Source: Nonomuraea endophytica (GTDB lineage: Bacteria; Actinomycetota; Actinomycetes; Streptosporangiales; Streptosporangiaceae). Taken from it: a stretch of 64,000 nucleotides of DNA. The stretch covers positions 186,001 to 250,000 of the forward strand of contig NZ_JACHIN010000001.1 in NCBI RefSeq assembly GCF_014203235.1, given 5' to 3'. The notes beneath the pieces are model-generated. The model was given only the letters and a program-made list of their open reading frames with translations, searched no databases and was not told where the DNA came from. Position 1 is the stretch's first letter. The number at the start of each line of letters is the position of its first letter. Position numbers and translations under genes: made by a program. Shown one piece after another: positions 10,930 to 19,662 of this stretch.

Positions 10930-11172
10930 ATGTCAGGCGGACAAAACCTAGGCAATCACGCCGGCCGCGCGTCGTCGTGGCTCGCGGTGACGGTCGCCCT
11001 CGCGGGCTTCATCGTCGCCGGGGTCGGCATGCCCGTCGAGAGCTGGCTGATGATCTGGATCGGCATCGGCCTCGTCGTCGTGGGCGCCATCCTCGCTCTC
11101 GTGTTCGACATCATGTCCGACGTCGTCATCGACGCGCCGCGGGTCGGCATGCGAGCGGAACACCACCGATAG
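10930..11172 (+). CDS. Small membrane protein, HGxxPAAW-like family
   Basis: An 80-residue protein with a short N-terminal NHAGRASSW segment that resembles the actinobacterial HGxxPAAW motif, then two membrane helices (residues about 17-34 and 39-60) and a polar tail ending in RAEHHR. Function is unknown to me. The motif is degenerate here (HAGRASSW), so the family call is tentative. AGGAAGGACAAGG lies just before the ATG. It diverges from secA and precedes the YcaQ-type gene. Confidence 0.7.
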   Translation: MSGGQNLGNHAGRASSWLAVTVALAGFIVAGVGMPVESWLMIWIGIGLVVVGAILALVFDIMSDVVIDAPRVGMRAEHHR

Positions 11173-11267
11173 GACATCCACGACGGCGGGCGCTCGGCGA
11201 ACATGCCGGTGCCCGCCGTTCTGTCGGTCCCCCGTTCCGTCGGCCCCGTTCTGTCGGTGCCCCCCGT

Positions 11268-11273
11268 TAACAT
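11268..11273 (+). promoter_or_regulatory. -10 box of the YcaQ-type gene, leaderless start likely
   Basis: TAACAT lies 7 nt before the ATG at 11281 and no ribosome site is present, so the transcript probably begins at or next to the start codon. Upstream are two copies of CCGTTCTGTCGGT. Confidence 0.5.
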
Positions 11274-11280
11274 TCCCGAC

Positions 11281-12459
11281 ATGCTTCTGACCGCCGACGA
11301 CGCCCGCCGGATCATCCTGCGCGCCCAGGGCCTGCTGGGCTCCGACGGCCGCAAGGGCGGCCCCCACGCCGTGCTCCGCAGACTCGGCGCCGTGCAGCTC
11401 GACACCGTCTCGGTGCTGGCCCGCTCCCACGAGCTCGTCGCCTACGCCCGCCTGGGCGCGGTGGGCAGGCAGAAGGTCGAGCGCGCCTACTGGCACGACC
11501 CGGCCCAGAGCTTCGAATACTGGTGCCACGCCGCCTGCATCCTCCCCATCGAGCACTGGCCGCTTTACTCCTTCCGCCGCCGGGCGTACCGCGAGCGCCG
11601 CTTCCGCTGGCACCAGGTCCCCGACGGCGTGGAAAAGCTCCTCGATCAGGTACGGCGGAGCGGCCCCATCACCACCTCCGACGTCGGCGGCGCCAAGAAC
11701 GGCGGCGCCTGGTGGGACTGGTCCGAGTCCAAGATCGGCCTGGAGTGGCTGCTCGACATCGGCGAACTCGTCTGCACCCGCCGCATCGGCTGGCGCCGCG
11801 TCTACGACCTGGCCGAACGCTCCGTCCCCGCCGACCTGCTCGCCCAGGACCTCACCGACGAGGAGTGCATCGTACGGCTGGCGGGTGTGGCCGGCCGTTC
11901 CTTGGGAGTGGCCACCACCACCGACCTCGTCGACTTCCTGCGCGTGCGCAACCACCACCGCTCGATCCTGGAGGAGTCCCTGGCCAACGGCGCAGCCGGA
12001 CTGGTCCCGGTAGAGGTGCCCGGCTGGGCCCAGAAGGGCAAACCCGCCAAGGCCTGGGCCGACCCGGTGGCCCTGGAATCCGTCCCACGCGGCCGCCACC
12101 GCGCGACGCCGATCTCCCCGTTCGACTCGCTCATCTGGCACCGGGGGCGCACGTCACGCGTGTTCGGCTTCGACTACACGCTGGAGCTCTACGTCCCCAA
12201 GCACAAGCGCGTCCACGGCTACTTCACCATGCCGATCCTGGCCGGAGGCAGACTCATCGGCCGCGTGGACCCGGGCCGCGAGGGCACCACCTTCGTGGCC
12301 CGCCAGATCAGCCTCGAACCCGGCCTGTCGGTGTCCAAGTGGGCCGACTCGGTCCGCGAGGCACTGTGGGAGGCGGCCTCCTGGGTCGGCTGCGACACAG
12401 TCCGAATAGAACGCGCCGACCCGGCCCTAACCACCCACCTCCAAACCACCCCCGCCTAA
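11281..12459 (+). CDS. Winged-helix DNA glycosylase-like protein, YcaQ/AlkX type
   Basis: A 392-residue member of the HTH_42 winged-helix family that includes YcaQ, a glycosylase acting on alkylated bases and interstrand crosslinks, and the antibiotic self-resistance enzyme AZL. The catalytic loop motif Q-phi-D is present as VQLDTVSVLARSHELVAYAR (Gln39, Asp41), as in YcaQ rather than the Q-phi-Q of AZL. Other family marks are FEYWCHAACILPIEHWPL, GWRRVYDLAER and SPFDSLIWHRGRTSRVFGFDYTLELYVP. The start at 11281 has no ribosome site but a -10 box right before it. Substrate is inferred from family. Confidence 0.82.
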   Translation: MLLTADDARRIILRAQGLLGSDGRKGGPHAVLRRLGAVQLDTVSVLARSHELVAYARLGAVGRQKVERAYWHDPAQSFEYWCHAACILPIEHWPLYSFRRRAYRERRFRWHQVPDGVEKLLDQVRRSGPITTSDVGGAKNGGAWWDWSESKIGLEWLLDIGELVCTRRIGWRRVYDLAERSVPADLLAQDLTDEECIVRLAGVAGRSLGVATTTDLVDFLRVRNHHRSILEESLANGAAGLVPVEVPGWAQKGKPAKAWADPVALESVPRGRHRATPISPFDSLIWHRGRTSRVFGFDYTLELYVPKHKRVHGYFTMPILAGGRLIGRVDPGREGTTFVARQISLEPGLSVSKWADSVREALWEAASWVGCDTVRIERADPALTTHLQTTPA

Positions 12460-12473
12460 CACCCCGCTTCCCC

Positions 12474-12511
12474 ACCGGCATCCCCCGAGACAGCTCCACC
12501 GGGATGCCGGT
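12474..12511 (+). terminator. Terminator after the YcaQ-type gene
   Basis: Perfect 11-bp stem ACCGGCATCCC / GGGATGCCGGT with a 16-nt loop, beginning 15 nt after the stop codon. Confidence 0.7.
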
Positions 12512-13082
12512 AAGTCACGCGGCACCGAGATGGCGCAAACACGCGCACCCGGACGCGGCGGACCGGCACCGGGCACCCGATCCCGCAGGCGGGATCCGGG
12601 AATGCCGTCGAACCCGGCCCTGGTGAACGGGCTCCCCGGATGGCGCCCTGGGCAGCGCGTTGACACAGCACATGCGGCGTCTCAGAAGGCCGGATGGGCG
12701 ACCAAGGGGCCACACAGGACTACCGCCGATGGCCTGGCGACCAGGCCTGCGTCACACGGGTGGCCGGGCGCATGGATTGCCGCCATGCCCGGCAGACGTC
12801 CCACCAGGCTGCTGGGCACAACCCTGGCATGTGGCCGGTGGTCACGTGTGTGGCCGGGCTCAAGCCGTGGCCGTGGTCGAGGTGAGGCCAGCCGTGGAAG
12901 AGGTGAGGCCGTGGCCGAGGTGAGGCCGTGGCCAAGGTCGGGAGTCGGGCCGGTGGTGAAGGGGGTGGGGCCGGTGAAGCCAGCGGGGCGATGTTGGGGT
13001 GGGTGGTGGGGATCGCGGCCCGGGGTGGGAGCGATCCCCCTGGTCTGTGGCTAGCTGGTCTGTGGCTGGGCGGGGTGGAAGC
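12512..13082. other. 571-nt intergenic stretch without a gene
   Basis: GC- and G-rich sequence between two convergent genes. Open frames exist on both strands but show repeated Gly/Pro/Arg/Trp content, no domain and no ribosome site. It holds the degenerate tandem repeat at 12871-12942 and a GGTCTGTGGCT duplication near 13039 and 13056. No RNA gene was recognised. Confidence 0.5.
12871..12942. repeat. Degenerate 17-nt tandem repeat, four units
   Basis: Units begin at 12871, 12892, 12909 and 12926 and follow the pattern CCGTGGnnnAGGTnnGG; a 4-nt insert separates units one and two. Purine-rich on the plus strand. No coding sense is evident. Confidence 0.7.
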
Positions 13083-13784
13083 TCAGGTGATTTCCAGCAT
13101 GCGCTCGCGCACCGCGTAAACCACGGCCTCCATCCGCGAGTGCAGTTGCAGCTTGTCCAGGATGTTGCGGACGTGGTTCTTCACCGTGTTCTCCGAGATG
13201 AAGAGCTGCTTGGCGATCTCCCGGTTGTTCATGCCCTTGGCCACCAGGCGCAGCACTTCCATCTCGCGCTCGGTCAGCCGTGGGACGGGGAGCTGGGGTG
13301 GCCGTTCGGCCTCCTTGCGGCTCATGTTGGCGAACTCGGTGATGAGTTTGGCGGCCATGGCGGGGTTGATGAGGGACTGGCCTTCGTGCACCCCGCGCAC
13401 GGCGTCCGGGACGTCGTTGATCTGGACGTCTTTCAGCAGGTAGCCGGTGGCTCCGGCCTTGATGGCCTCGAAGAGGTCTTCTTCCTCGTCGCTCACGGTC
13501 AGCATGATGATGCGCGTGCTGGGGACCGAGGCCTTGATGCCCTTGGTGGCCTCGATGCCGTCCTGGCGCGGCATCCGCACGTCCATGAGCGCGACGTCGG
13601 GCATGAGGCGGTCGGCCATCTCGACCGCCTCCTGCCCGTCGCTCGCCTCTCCGACGACCTCGATGTCGGCCTCAGCGGCCAGTGCCAGCGCGAGACTGCG
13701 CCTGATCAGCTCGTGATCGTCCACGATCAGCACGCGGATCGGCTCGTCTCTCTCCGGCGTGGGGGTCTCGCCGCTGTCAGTCAC
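13083..13784 (-). CDS. NarL/FixJ-type response regulator (orphan)
   Basis: A 233-residue regulator: receiver domain at residues about 16-135 (acidic pair in VDDHE, phospho-acceptor Asp68 in ALMDVRMPRQDG, Lys in YLLKD) and a LuxR-type helix-turn-helix at about 168-228 (LTEREMEVLRLVAKGMNNREIAKQLFISENTVKNHVRNIL). No histidine kinase gene is adjacent, so it is an orphan. The GTG start at 13784 follows GAGGAGGCTCC. A 20-codon frame with an identical ribosome site lies upstream and ends across this start. It lies downstream of hpf, in the gene order known from other actinomycetes. Confidence 0.9.
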   Translation of the reverse strand: MTDSGETPTPERDEPIRVLIVDDHELIRRSLALALAAEADIEVVGEASDGQEAVEMADRLMPDVALMDVRMPRQDGIEATKGIKASVPSTRIIMLTVSDEEEDLFEAIKAGATGYLLKDVQINDVPDAVRGVHEGQSLINPAMAAKLITEFANMSRKEAERPPQLPVPRLTEREMEVLRLVAKGMNNREIAKQLFISENTVKNHVRNILDKLQLHSRMEAVVYAVRERMLEIT

Positions 13785-13839
13785 GGAGCCTCCTCAGCCG
13801 GTCGTCGGCCGAGTACCCTCGCCTGCCCCGCATGGTCAC
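13777..13839 (-). CDS. Possible 20-codon leader ORF overlapping the response regulator start
   Basis: GTG at 13839 is preceded by AAGGAGGCTCC, nearly identical to the ribosome site of the response regulator (GAGGAGGCTCC). The frame encodes MTMRGRRGYSADDRLRRLRD and its TGA overlaps the regulator's GTG start by 8 nt. This layout would allow translational coupling. It could also simply be a duplicated start region or the remains of a longer gene; the peptide has no known relative that I recognise. Confidence 0.4.
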   Translation of the reverse strand: MTMRGRRGYSADDRLRRLRD

Positions 13840-14158
13840 GGAGCCTCCTTCGGCTCCGCGACCGCCGCGTGCGGCCTGTCCTGCCCGTGACGGGCGCCGC
13901 GCGGCATGTCACGCACGGCGCCCCTGTCGATGATCCGCTCGATCACACGGCCTCCCTGATCGGCCGCGCGACGGTGTTGTCGTCGCTTCGCGTGGGCTCG
14001 CCGATGGGAACTCCTCGCCGGAGGGCTTGGAGTTCGCAGCCGCGAACGCTTCGCTCGCTCACGTCTCCTCCTCGTGGGGGGCCAGAGCCGTTGAACCGCC
14101 AATGATGGCACGGGTGCCGCGGTCCTAGGGTGGTCGAGAAGATCTTCTGATCCGGCGA
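13840..14158. other. Intergenic stretch between the regulator and hpf
   Basis: 319 nt with no convincing gene. The Arg-rich leftward frame through it looks like composition. A GTCACGGAGCCTCC 14-mer at its left end repeats the regulator's start region at 13781. Confidence 0.4.
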
Positions 14159-14821
14159 TCAGGGCTCGACGAGCCTCAACACGCCGTAGTTGTAGCCGCG
14201 CCGGTTGTACACGACGCTCGGCTGACCACTCTCCTTGTCACGGAACAGGTAGAAGTCGTGGCCGACCAGCTCCATCTCGAGGAGGGCCTGGTCGATGGTC
14301 ATGGGTTCCGCTTTGTGATTCTTCTCCCGGACGATGAGCGGACCGTCGCCGTCCATTTCGATGGGGACGATGTCGTCGTACTGCTTGTCGTCAGGCAGGT
14401 CGTCCAGTTCGGGTTCTGCCTGTTCGGGGACCACCTTGGCCTTCCGCGGCGCCGGTTCGGCGACGTCGCCGAGGGTCGCGGTCAGCTCTGCCACCGAGGG
14501 GATGGCGTGGTTGCCGTGGTGGACCTTACGGCGGTCGGCCAGCCTCCTGAGGCGGCCTTCCAGTTTGTCGAGTGCGATGTCGAGGGCGGCGAATCGGTCG
14601 TCGGCCGACGCCTCGGCGCGGATGGCCGGGCCTCGGGAGTGAATGGTCAGCTCGACGCGCTCACGCTGGTCGGTGATGCGCGGATTGCGCTCCTTCGACA
14701 CCTCCACATCGACTCGAATGAGCTTGTTGTCCAGACGCTCGATCCTGGCCAGCTTGGTCGTCACCAAGTCGCGGAACCGGTCACTCACTCCTGTGTGCCG
14801 GCCCTTGACGATGATGTCCAT
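14159..14821 (-). CDS. hpf: Long-form ribosome hibernation-promoting factor HPF
   Basis: The 220-residue protein has the N-terminal S30AE/RaiA domain (residues 1-100: MDIIVKGRHTGVSDRFRDLV, VEVSKERNPRI, ALDIALDKLEGRLRRLADRR), a charged linker, and the C-terminal dimerisation domain (residues about 160-220: KPMTIDQALLEMEL-like segment, HDFYLFRDKESGQPSVVYNRRGYNYGVL). Long HPF drives formation of inactive 100S ribosome dimers in resting or stressed cells. Start is set by AAGGGGGGCTG 5 nt before ATG. It follows comF on the same strand but is separated from it by 630 nt, so it has its own promoter. Confidence 0.95.
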   Translation of the reverse strand: MDIIVKGRHTGVSDRFRDLVTTKLARIERLDNKLIRVDVEVSKERNPRITDQRERVELTIHSRGPAIRAEASADDRFAALDIALDKLEGRLRRLADRRKVHHGNHAIPSVAELTATLGDVAEPAPRKAKVVPEQAEPELDDLPDDKQYDDIVPIEMDGDGPLIVREKNHKAEPMTIDQALLEMELVGHDFYLFRDKESGQPSVVYNRRGYNYGVLRLVEP

Positions 14822-15451
14822 GCAACAGCCCCCCTTCGTCTAACGACTGAGAAAGAGCACCCGACGACGTGCCTGCCGGGCGGGGCCTTCTGTCTGCCTT
14901 TCTGTCACCGTTACCCTCTTCCGACGATTCGTTACCGGGAACTCGGTGTATGGCACCCGCCCGGCCGACCTGGTTTTCGACCCCACATTCGCCTGCTGAG
15001 GGTTTCGCAGCTCTGCTGCCACTACTGCCCTTCTCTCCTGACGAGGGACATCTGGACCCTCGGGAAGGCAGGACTTACCCCTAAGCCGCACCGTGATCAG
15101 TCGACAAAAAGTCGCCTTACGTGGACCGTTTTGCCTGCGGCTGGCATCGGCTAGCAGAGCCGGGAGCCCCGGCTCTGCGCAACCACGGACCCGAACGGGT
15201 GCCATGTCAGAACGCTATCCGCATCGGGAAGGAATGTCAGCCGGAGGATCGGCCAAAGGATCACTTTCCGTGATTTTCTCCCGCCTTACAAGAGCCATGA
15301 GATGCCCCTTTTGGTGGGGCCGTATCCCTTATGGACGCACCCCTCCAGAGGGGTGAGCTGCCAGAGCGCGCCGACGAGGCAACGGAGATGTGGCCCCGAG
15401 GTGAGACGGGCCACTGACACAGGTTCTCACCGAGCGTGATGGTAAAGCGTT
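14822..15451. other. 630-nt region upstream of hpf, with hairpins and no gene
   Basis: This holds the hpf promoter and 5' region and the end of the comF unit. Features seen: a perfect 11-bp hairpin at 15154-15178, an 8-bp hairpin at 15338-15355 (CACCCCTC / GAGGGGTG), a smaller CCCC-GGGG stem near 15305, and the 12-mer CTTACCCCTAAG at 15074-15085. Short open frames have no ribosome sites or recognisable domains. A small RNA or long leader is possible but cannot be shown. Confidence 0.45.
15154..15178. terminator. Strong hairpin in the comF-hpf interval
   Basis: GCAGAGCCGGG and CCCGGCTCTGC form a perfect 11-bp stem with a 3-nt loop. It may end the leftward comF transcript about 275 nt after its stop codon, or shape the hpf leader. 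No T-run follows. Confidence 0.5.
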
Positions 15452-16132
15452 TCAAGATCTTCGGCGTGTCGCGGCGATCGTCACGGCCGCCACCACCTCC
15501 GCCCCCGCCGACCGCAATGCCCGCGCTGCCTCGGCCAGCGTGGCGCCGGTGGTCACGATGTCGTCCACAAGGACCGCAGAGGCCCCTGGAGCGCCGCGCA
15601 GCCGACCGGTGACCCTGAGAGACGACCGGAGATTGGCGGCCCGCTCCGTGGCGCTCAGGCCCGCCTGGTCGGCCACCCGCCGCGCCTGCGCCAGCGCCGG
15701 AACCAGCGCGGCCCGCACTCCGGCCGCCCGCATCATCGAGGCGGCAAGGGCGCCCAGCCGCCCCACCGGATCGTGCCCACGCCCCCGTACGGCCCGCCGC
15801 GCACTCGGCACCGGCACGACCACGACACCCCCACGAGGCCCGCCCAGCGCGTCCAAAGCCGTGACAGCCGTGTACGCCAGCACCTCCCCCAGCGGCGCCG
15901 CCAGCCCGGTCTGTCCACGCTCCTTGTAGGCCAGGACCGCCTCCCGCAGCGACCCCGAGTAGTCACCCGCCGACCAGCAGAGGGGCAGCCCGGCGGGCAC
16001 CGGGACCGGCATCCGCGACCCCACCGAGCCGACCCACCCGGCCAGGCACCGATCGCACACCCGCCCCATATGGGCCAGACCGCATCCCAGGCAGACCTGC
16101 GGCGCCAGCACGTCGAGCAATGCCGTCAACAT
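15452..16132 (-). CDS. ComF-family phosphoribosyltransferase-like protein
   Basis: A 226-residue protein of the ComF/GntX family: an N-terminal zinc-ribbon (CLGCGLAHMGRVCDRC, residues about 14-29) followed by a PRTase fold with the PRPP-binding motif VLVDDIVTTGATLAEAARAL near the C terminus. In competent bacteria ComF helps DNA uptake; in actinomycetes the role is not established. The start is uncertain because a 49-bp tandem duplication covers it: ATGs at 16132 and 16144 and a GTG at 16156 are all in frame and none has a good ribosome site. It lies downstream of lpqB. Confidence 0.85.
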   Translation of the reverse strand: MLTALLDVLAPQVCLGCGLAHMGRVCDRCLAGWVGSVGSRMPVPVPAGLPLCWSAGDYSGSLREAVLAYKERGQTGLAAPLGEVLAYTAVTALDALGGPRGGVVVVPVPSARRAVRGRGHDPVGRLGALAASMMRAAGVRAALVPALAQARRVADQAGLSATERAANLRSSLRVTGRLRGAPGASAVLVDDIVTTGATLAEAARALRSAGAEVVAAVTIAATRRRS

Positions 16133-16219
16133 GACGCACAGCATGCCGGGCGTCACCGACAGTTCTCGTCGCCGTCAACATGACGCACAGCATGCCGCGC
16201 CTCACCGACAGTTCGCGGG
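16122..16219. repeat. 49-bp tandem duplication across the comF start
   Basis: Two adjacent units, 16122-16170 and 16171-16219, are identical over their first 27 bases and nearly so beyond. Each carries two in-phase ATG codons (minus strand) and a conserved ACTGTCGGTGA. The duplication multiplies possible start codons for comF and fills the lpqB-comF gap. Confidence 0.9.
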
Positions 16220-16234
16220 CCCCGGTTCCAAGCC

Positions 16235-17914
16235 TCATCCCAGCGGGAAGATCGGCTCCTGCGAGGTCTCCTTGACCTTGGTGACCCACCCCTGCTGGTC
16301 CTTGAACTCCAGGATCTCCGCCGGGCCGCCGGTCGCCTCGTCCAGGGTCCCCGCCATGATCTGCGGCCCCAGCGCCGCGATCGAGTCGAGGCGCTTGTCC
16401 GAGGTCAGCGTGGCCGTCTCCCCGTCGCCGACGTCGATCTCCATGAGCGTCTGCCCCGCCTTGCCCGAGACCAGCACGAGCAGGTGCTCGCCGTCGCGCC
16501 AGGCGATGTCCTTGACCGTCTCGCCCTGGCGGACCGTCAAAAGTCGCTGGAAGTTGCCGAGCATCAGCCCGAGGCTGCCTCCGGTAATGGCCCCCACGCG
16601 CACTTCCTTGCCGCCCACCCCGGCGGCCACGCGTACCCCGTCGCGCGAGATCCGCAGCTCTGTGACGTCCTTGCCGTCGAGGTCCGGCGCCGCCACCCGC
16701 GTCGGCGCGCCGCCGGGGTCGCGGCGCAGCACGGCGCCCGAGCCCTTCTCGAACGCCCACAGCGACCCGTCGCGATGCCAGGAGGGCGAGGTGAGCCGGC
16801 CTTCCATGACCCGCTGCCATTCGCCGTTCGGGCTGACCGGGGCGACGTAGATGCCGTCGGCGCCCACCGCGGCGACCTCGTCACCGTCCTTGGAAAGGGC
16901 CTGGCCGACGTAGCCGTTGGGCTTGCCCGCCTGGCCGTTGACCGCGTTGCCCGCGCCCTCGGGGCTGGTGTAGTGCACCGCGCCGCCGGTGGTGTAGTAG
17001 GAGGGGCTCTTCGCGGACGGATACCAGGCCTGGGCGTCGTTGGGCTGGATGCCGAGGATGTACGGCTCGCCGTTGTGCAGCACGTCGATGGGCTGTGCCG
17101 CGGTGACCTTCTCCAGGCTGGCGCGGAGCTGGGCCTTGAAGGCGTCGGTGTCGGCCAGGGCGGGCGCGCCGCTGAGGCTGATGACGACCTTGTCGTCGGT
17201 GGCGGTGACGGAGTCCACGCCGACGTTGCCGGTCAGCGCGGTGCCGACGGCGCCGCGCAGCGCGCTGCTCGGTCCCTTGAGCAGCCGCTCGATGATGGTC
17301 TCCGCGAGGTTCTCGCCCGGCTTGAGCCGCAGGTGGACCGCGTCGGCGACCAGCAGCCCGTCCGGCTTCTGCGCGCCGTTGAGGTAGTAGAGCAGCGTGG
17401 GGCGGTAGGCCCGGTCGACGTCACTGGCCCGCATCATCAGGCCGTTCTCCAGCCCGCTGTCGACGCGCCAGCCGCCGGCCTCCTTCTTGAGGTAGAAGGT
17501 CCGGGCCAGCTTCTCCCCGTCGGACACGTACCGGTCGTCGTCCTCGATGCGCGCGATCTTGTTGGTGGTGAGTTGTACCGCCCCGTTGTCCTCCTTGAAC
17601 GTGGGTTCGTCGATCACGGTGATCGGCCCCACGGGACGCCAGGCGTTGCGTGCCTTCTGCGTCATGTACTGCAGGAGCGTCGTGGGGTCGTCGGGATAGG
17701 CGGCCATGGCGGCCAGCATCCCCTCGACGACCTTCCGCGGCGTCCAGTCGTTCCTGGGCGGTGAGACGATCATGCGCACGAACGGCTTGGTCAGGTCCCC
17801 GCCCACCGCCTCCTCCGCCGCGGTCGGGCTGCCCACCGGGATGACCGCGCAGCCGCACGACAGCACGAACGCGAGTGTCAGCACCGCGGCCAGGGCCCGT
17901 CTGCTACTCGTCAT
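16235..17914 (-). CDS. lpqB: Lipoprotein LpqB, MtrB accessory protein
   Basis: LpqB is a surface lipoprotein that interacts with the sensor kinase MtrB and modulates MtrAB signalling and cell-wall control. The 559-residue protein has a lipoprotein signal (LTLAFVLSCGC, lipidation at Cys20 or Cys22), an N-terminal NTF2-like part, a GerMN domain around residues 190-270 (LLKGPSSALRGAVGTALTGNVGV) and a C-terminal beta-propeller-like half. It overlaps mtrB by 11 nt, so it is translationally coupled with the kinase. The GerMN domain is also the basis for naming the small protein at 39911. Confidence 0.95.
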   Translation of the reverse strand: MTSSRRALAAVLTLAFVLSCGCAVIPVGSPTAAEEAVGGDLTKPFVRMIVSPPRNDWTPRKVVEGMLAAMAAYPDDPTTLLQYMTQKARNAWRPVGPITVIDEPTFKEDNGAVQLTTNKIARIEDDDRYVSDGEKLARTFYLKKEAGGWRVDSGLENGLMMRASDVDRAYRPTLLYYLNGAQKPDGLLVADAVHLRLKPGENLAETIIERLLKGPSSALRGAVGTALTGNVGVDSVTATDDKVVISLSGAPALADTDAFKAQLRASLEKVTAAQPIDVLHNGEPYILGIQPNDAQAWYPSAKSPSYYTTGGAVHYTSPEGAGNAVNGQAGKPNGYVGQALSKDGDEVAAVGADGIYVAPVSPNGEWQRVMEGRLTSPSWHRDGSLWAFEKGSGAVLRRDPGGAPTRVAAPDLDGKDVTELRISRDGVRVAAGVGGKEVRVGAITGGSLGLMLGNFQRLLTVRQGETVKDIAWRDGEHLLVLVSGKAGQTLMEIDVGDGETATLTSDKRLDSIAALGPQIMAGTLDEATGGPAEILEFKDQQGWVTKVKETSQEPIFPLG

Positions 17915-19643
17915 GGAGATCCCCCGTGGCCGGGGTGAGCACCGGCGTCATGTGGCCGCGCCAGGTGCGGCGCATCTCCACCTCGGGCGGCACCAGCGAC
18001 AGCGGCGAGCCCTTCAGGTCGAGCCCGGCGGCCCTGGGCAGCGTCAGCCGGAACTGCGAGCCGTCGCCCGGCTGCCCCCACGCCTGCAGCCAGCCGCCGT
18101 GCAGCGTGGCGTCCTCGCGCGAGATGGCCAGGCCGAGCCCGGTGCCGCCGATGGTCCTGGCCCGCGAGGGGTCGGCCCGCCAGAAGCGGTCGAAGACCAT
18201 GTTGTCCTCGCCGGGCTTCAGACCAACCCCATGATCCCGTACGGCTACCGCCACCGAGTCCCTGTCGGCCCCCACCGACACCACGATCTCCTTGCCCTCG
18301 CCGTGCTCGATGGCGTTGAACAGCAGGTTGCGCAGGATCCGCTCGACCCGGCGGCTGTCGATCTCGGCCATGCAGGGCTCGCTGGGCAACCGCAGCTCGA
18401 AGCGGGTGGAGTGCCGTTCGGCCAGCGCCTCGGAGTCGGCGATGGCGCGCAGGACGACGTCGCGCACGTCGGTGGAGTCGAGGTCGAGCGTGGCGGCGCC
18501 GGCGTCGTAGCGGCTGATCTCCAGCAGGTCGGCCAGCATCGACTCGAAGCGTTCGAGCTGGGCCTGCATGAGCTCGGCCGAGCGCGAGGCCATCGGGTCG
18601 AAGTCCTCGCGGGCGTCGTAGAGCAGGTCGGCGGCCATGCGCACGGTGGTCAGCGGGGTGCGCAGCTCGTGCGAGACGTCGGAGACGAACTGCCGCTGGA
18701 CCTGCGAGAGCTCCTCCAGCTGGTGGATCTTCAGCGCGAGGTTGGCCGCCATCTCGTTGAAGGAGGTGGCCAGGCGGGCCAGGTCGTCCTCGCCGCGCAC
18801 CTTCAGCCGTTCGTCGAGCTTTCCCGAGGCGAGGCGCTCGGCGGCCTGGCGGGCCAGCCGTACCGGAGTGACGACCTGACGGGCGACCAGGTAGGCGATG
18901 GCGGCGAGCAGGAGCACGAGTCCCACGCCCACGACGACAAGCAGCTGGCGCACCGAGGTGAGCATCTCCACCTCCTGCGTGAGCGGGAAGAAGTGGTAGA
19001 GCTCGTAGTTCTGGATTCCGGTGTCGCCGGGGACGCTGATCACGACGCCGGTGGCCAGGGTGGGTCGGGGCTCGCCCTTGACCGGGATGGTGGTCAGCCA
19101 CGAGTGGGGCTGGTCGAACTTCTGCCGCTTGACGTCGCGATCGAGGTATTCGCTGAGCTGGAGCGGGATGTCGGCGGGGTTGACGTTGCCGATGGCGCGG
19201 GATCTGCCGGGCTCGTGGGGGTTGAGCACGAGCAGGTCGTAGCGCAGGCGCGGGGCGTTCTCGCTGACGCCGGCGATGGCGTTGAGCACCTGGTCGAGCG
19301 GGTGGGGCGGCTGCTTCTTGCCGGCTTCTCCGGCTTTGGCGTCCTCGGGCTGCTTCTGCGCGAGGGCGGCGAGGATCTGGGTGCGGTCGCTGAGCGCCTC
19401 GTTCATCGCGGCGCGGGCGCGTCCGTTGACGACGCTTTCGTTGATCTCCTGGAACAGGAACGCGCCCAGCACCGCCACCACCGTCATGGAGATCACCAGC
19501 GTGCTGGTGACCACCTGGAGCTGGAGTGAGCGGCGCCAGACGCGCCGGACCTTGCCCACCGCACGCCGGGTCCGCCGCCGTACGCCGCCGAGTATCTGGC
19601 GGAGCGTACGGCGGCGGCCGGCCTTCTTCGTCGTCGGGGGCAT
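17904..19643 (-). CDS. mtrB: Sensor histidine kinase MtrB
   Basis: A 579-residue two-membrane-segment kinase of the MtrAB system, which links the cell cycle, osmotic and wall status, and development. Order: N-terminal basic region, membrane segment (about 43-65), extracytoplasmic domain (about 66-230), second membrane segment (about 234-255), HAMP (256-308), HisKA with phospho-histidine His325 in FVSDVSHELRTP, and the HATPase domain with RILRNLLFNAIEHGEG, DHGVGL and GGTGLGLAI. It follows mtrA by 19 nt and overlaps lpqB, giving the classic mtrA-mtrB-lpqB operon. Confidence 0.97.
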   Translation of the reverse strand: MPPTTKKAGRRRTLRQILGGVRRRTRRAVGKVRRVWRRSLQLQVVTSTLVISMTVVAVLGAFLFQEINESVVNGRARAAMNEALSDRTQILAALAQKQPEDAKAGEAGKKQPPHPLDQVLNAIAGVSENAPRLRYDLLVLNPHEPGRSRAIGNVNPADIPLQLSEYLDRDVKRQKFDQPHSWLTTIPVKGEPRPTLATGVVISVPGDTGIQNYELYHFFPLTQEVEMLTSVRQLLVVVGVGLVLLLAAIAYLVARQVVTPVRLARQAAERLASGKLDERLKVRGEDDLARLATSFNEMAANLALKIHQLEELSQVQRQFVSDVSHELRTPLTTVRMAADLLYDAREDFDPMASRSAELMQAQLERFESMLADLLEISRYDAGAATLDLDSTDVRDVVLRAIADSEALAERHSTRFELRLPSEPCMAEIDSRRVERILRNLLFNAIEHGEGKEIVVSVGADRDSVAVAVRDHGVGLKPGEDNMVFDRFWRADPSRARTIGGTGLGLAISREDATLHGGWLQAWGQPGDGSQFRLTLPRAAGLDLKGSPLSLVPPEVEMRRTWRGHMTPVLTPATGDLHDE

Positions 19644-19662
19644 GGCTCGGGGTGGTCCGGCG

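Noticed and set aside
12530..13054. Gly/Pro/Arg-rich open frame between the YcaQ-type gene and the response regulator
   Set aside because: No ribosome site, domain or conservation signal, and it crosses a tandem repeat.
13840..14111. Arg-rich leftward open frame between the response regulator and hpf
   Set aside because: Composition-driven, no recognisable domain and no conserved start.
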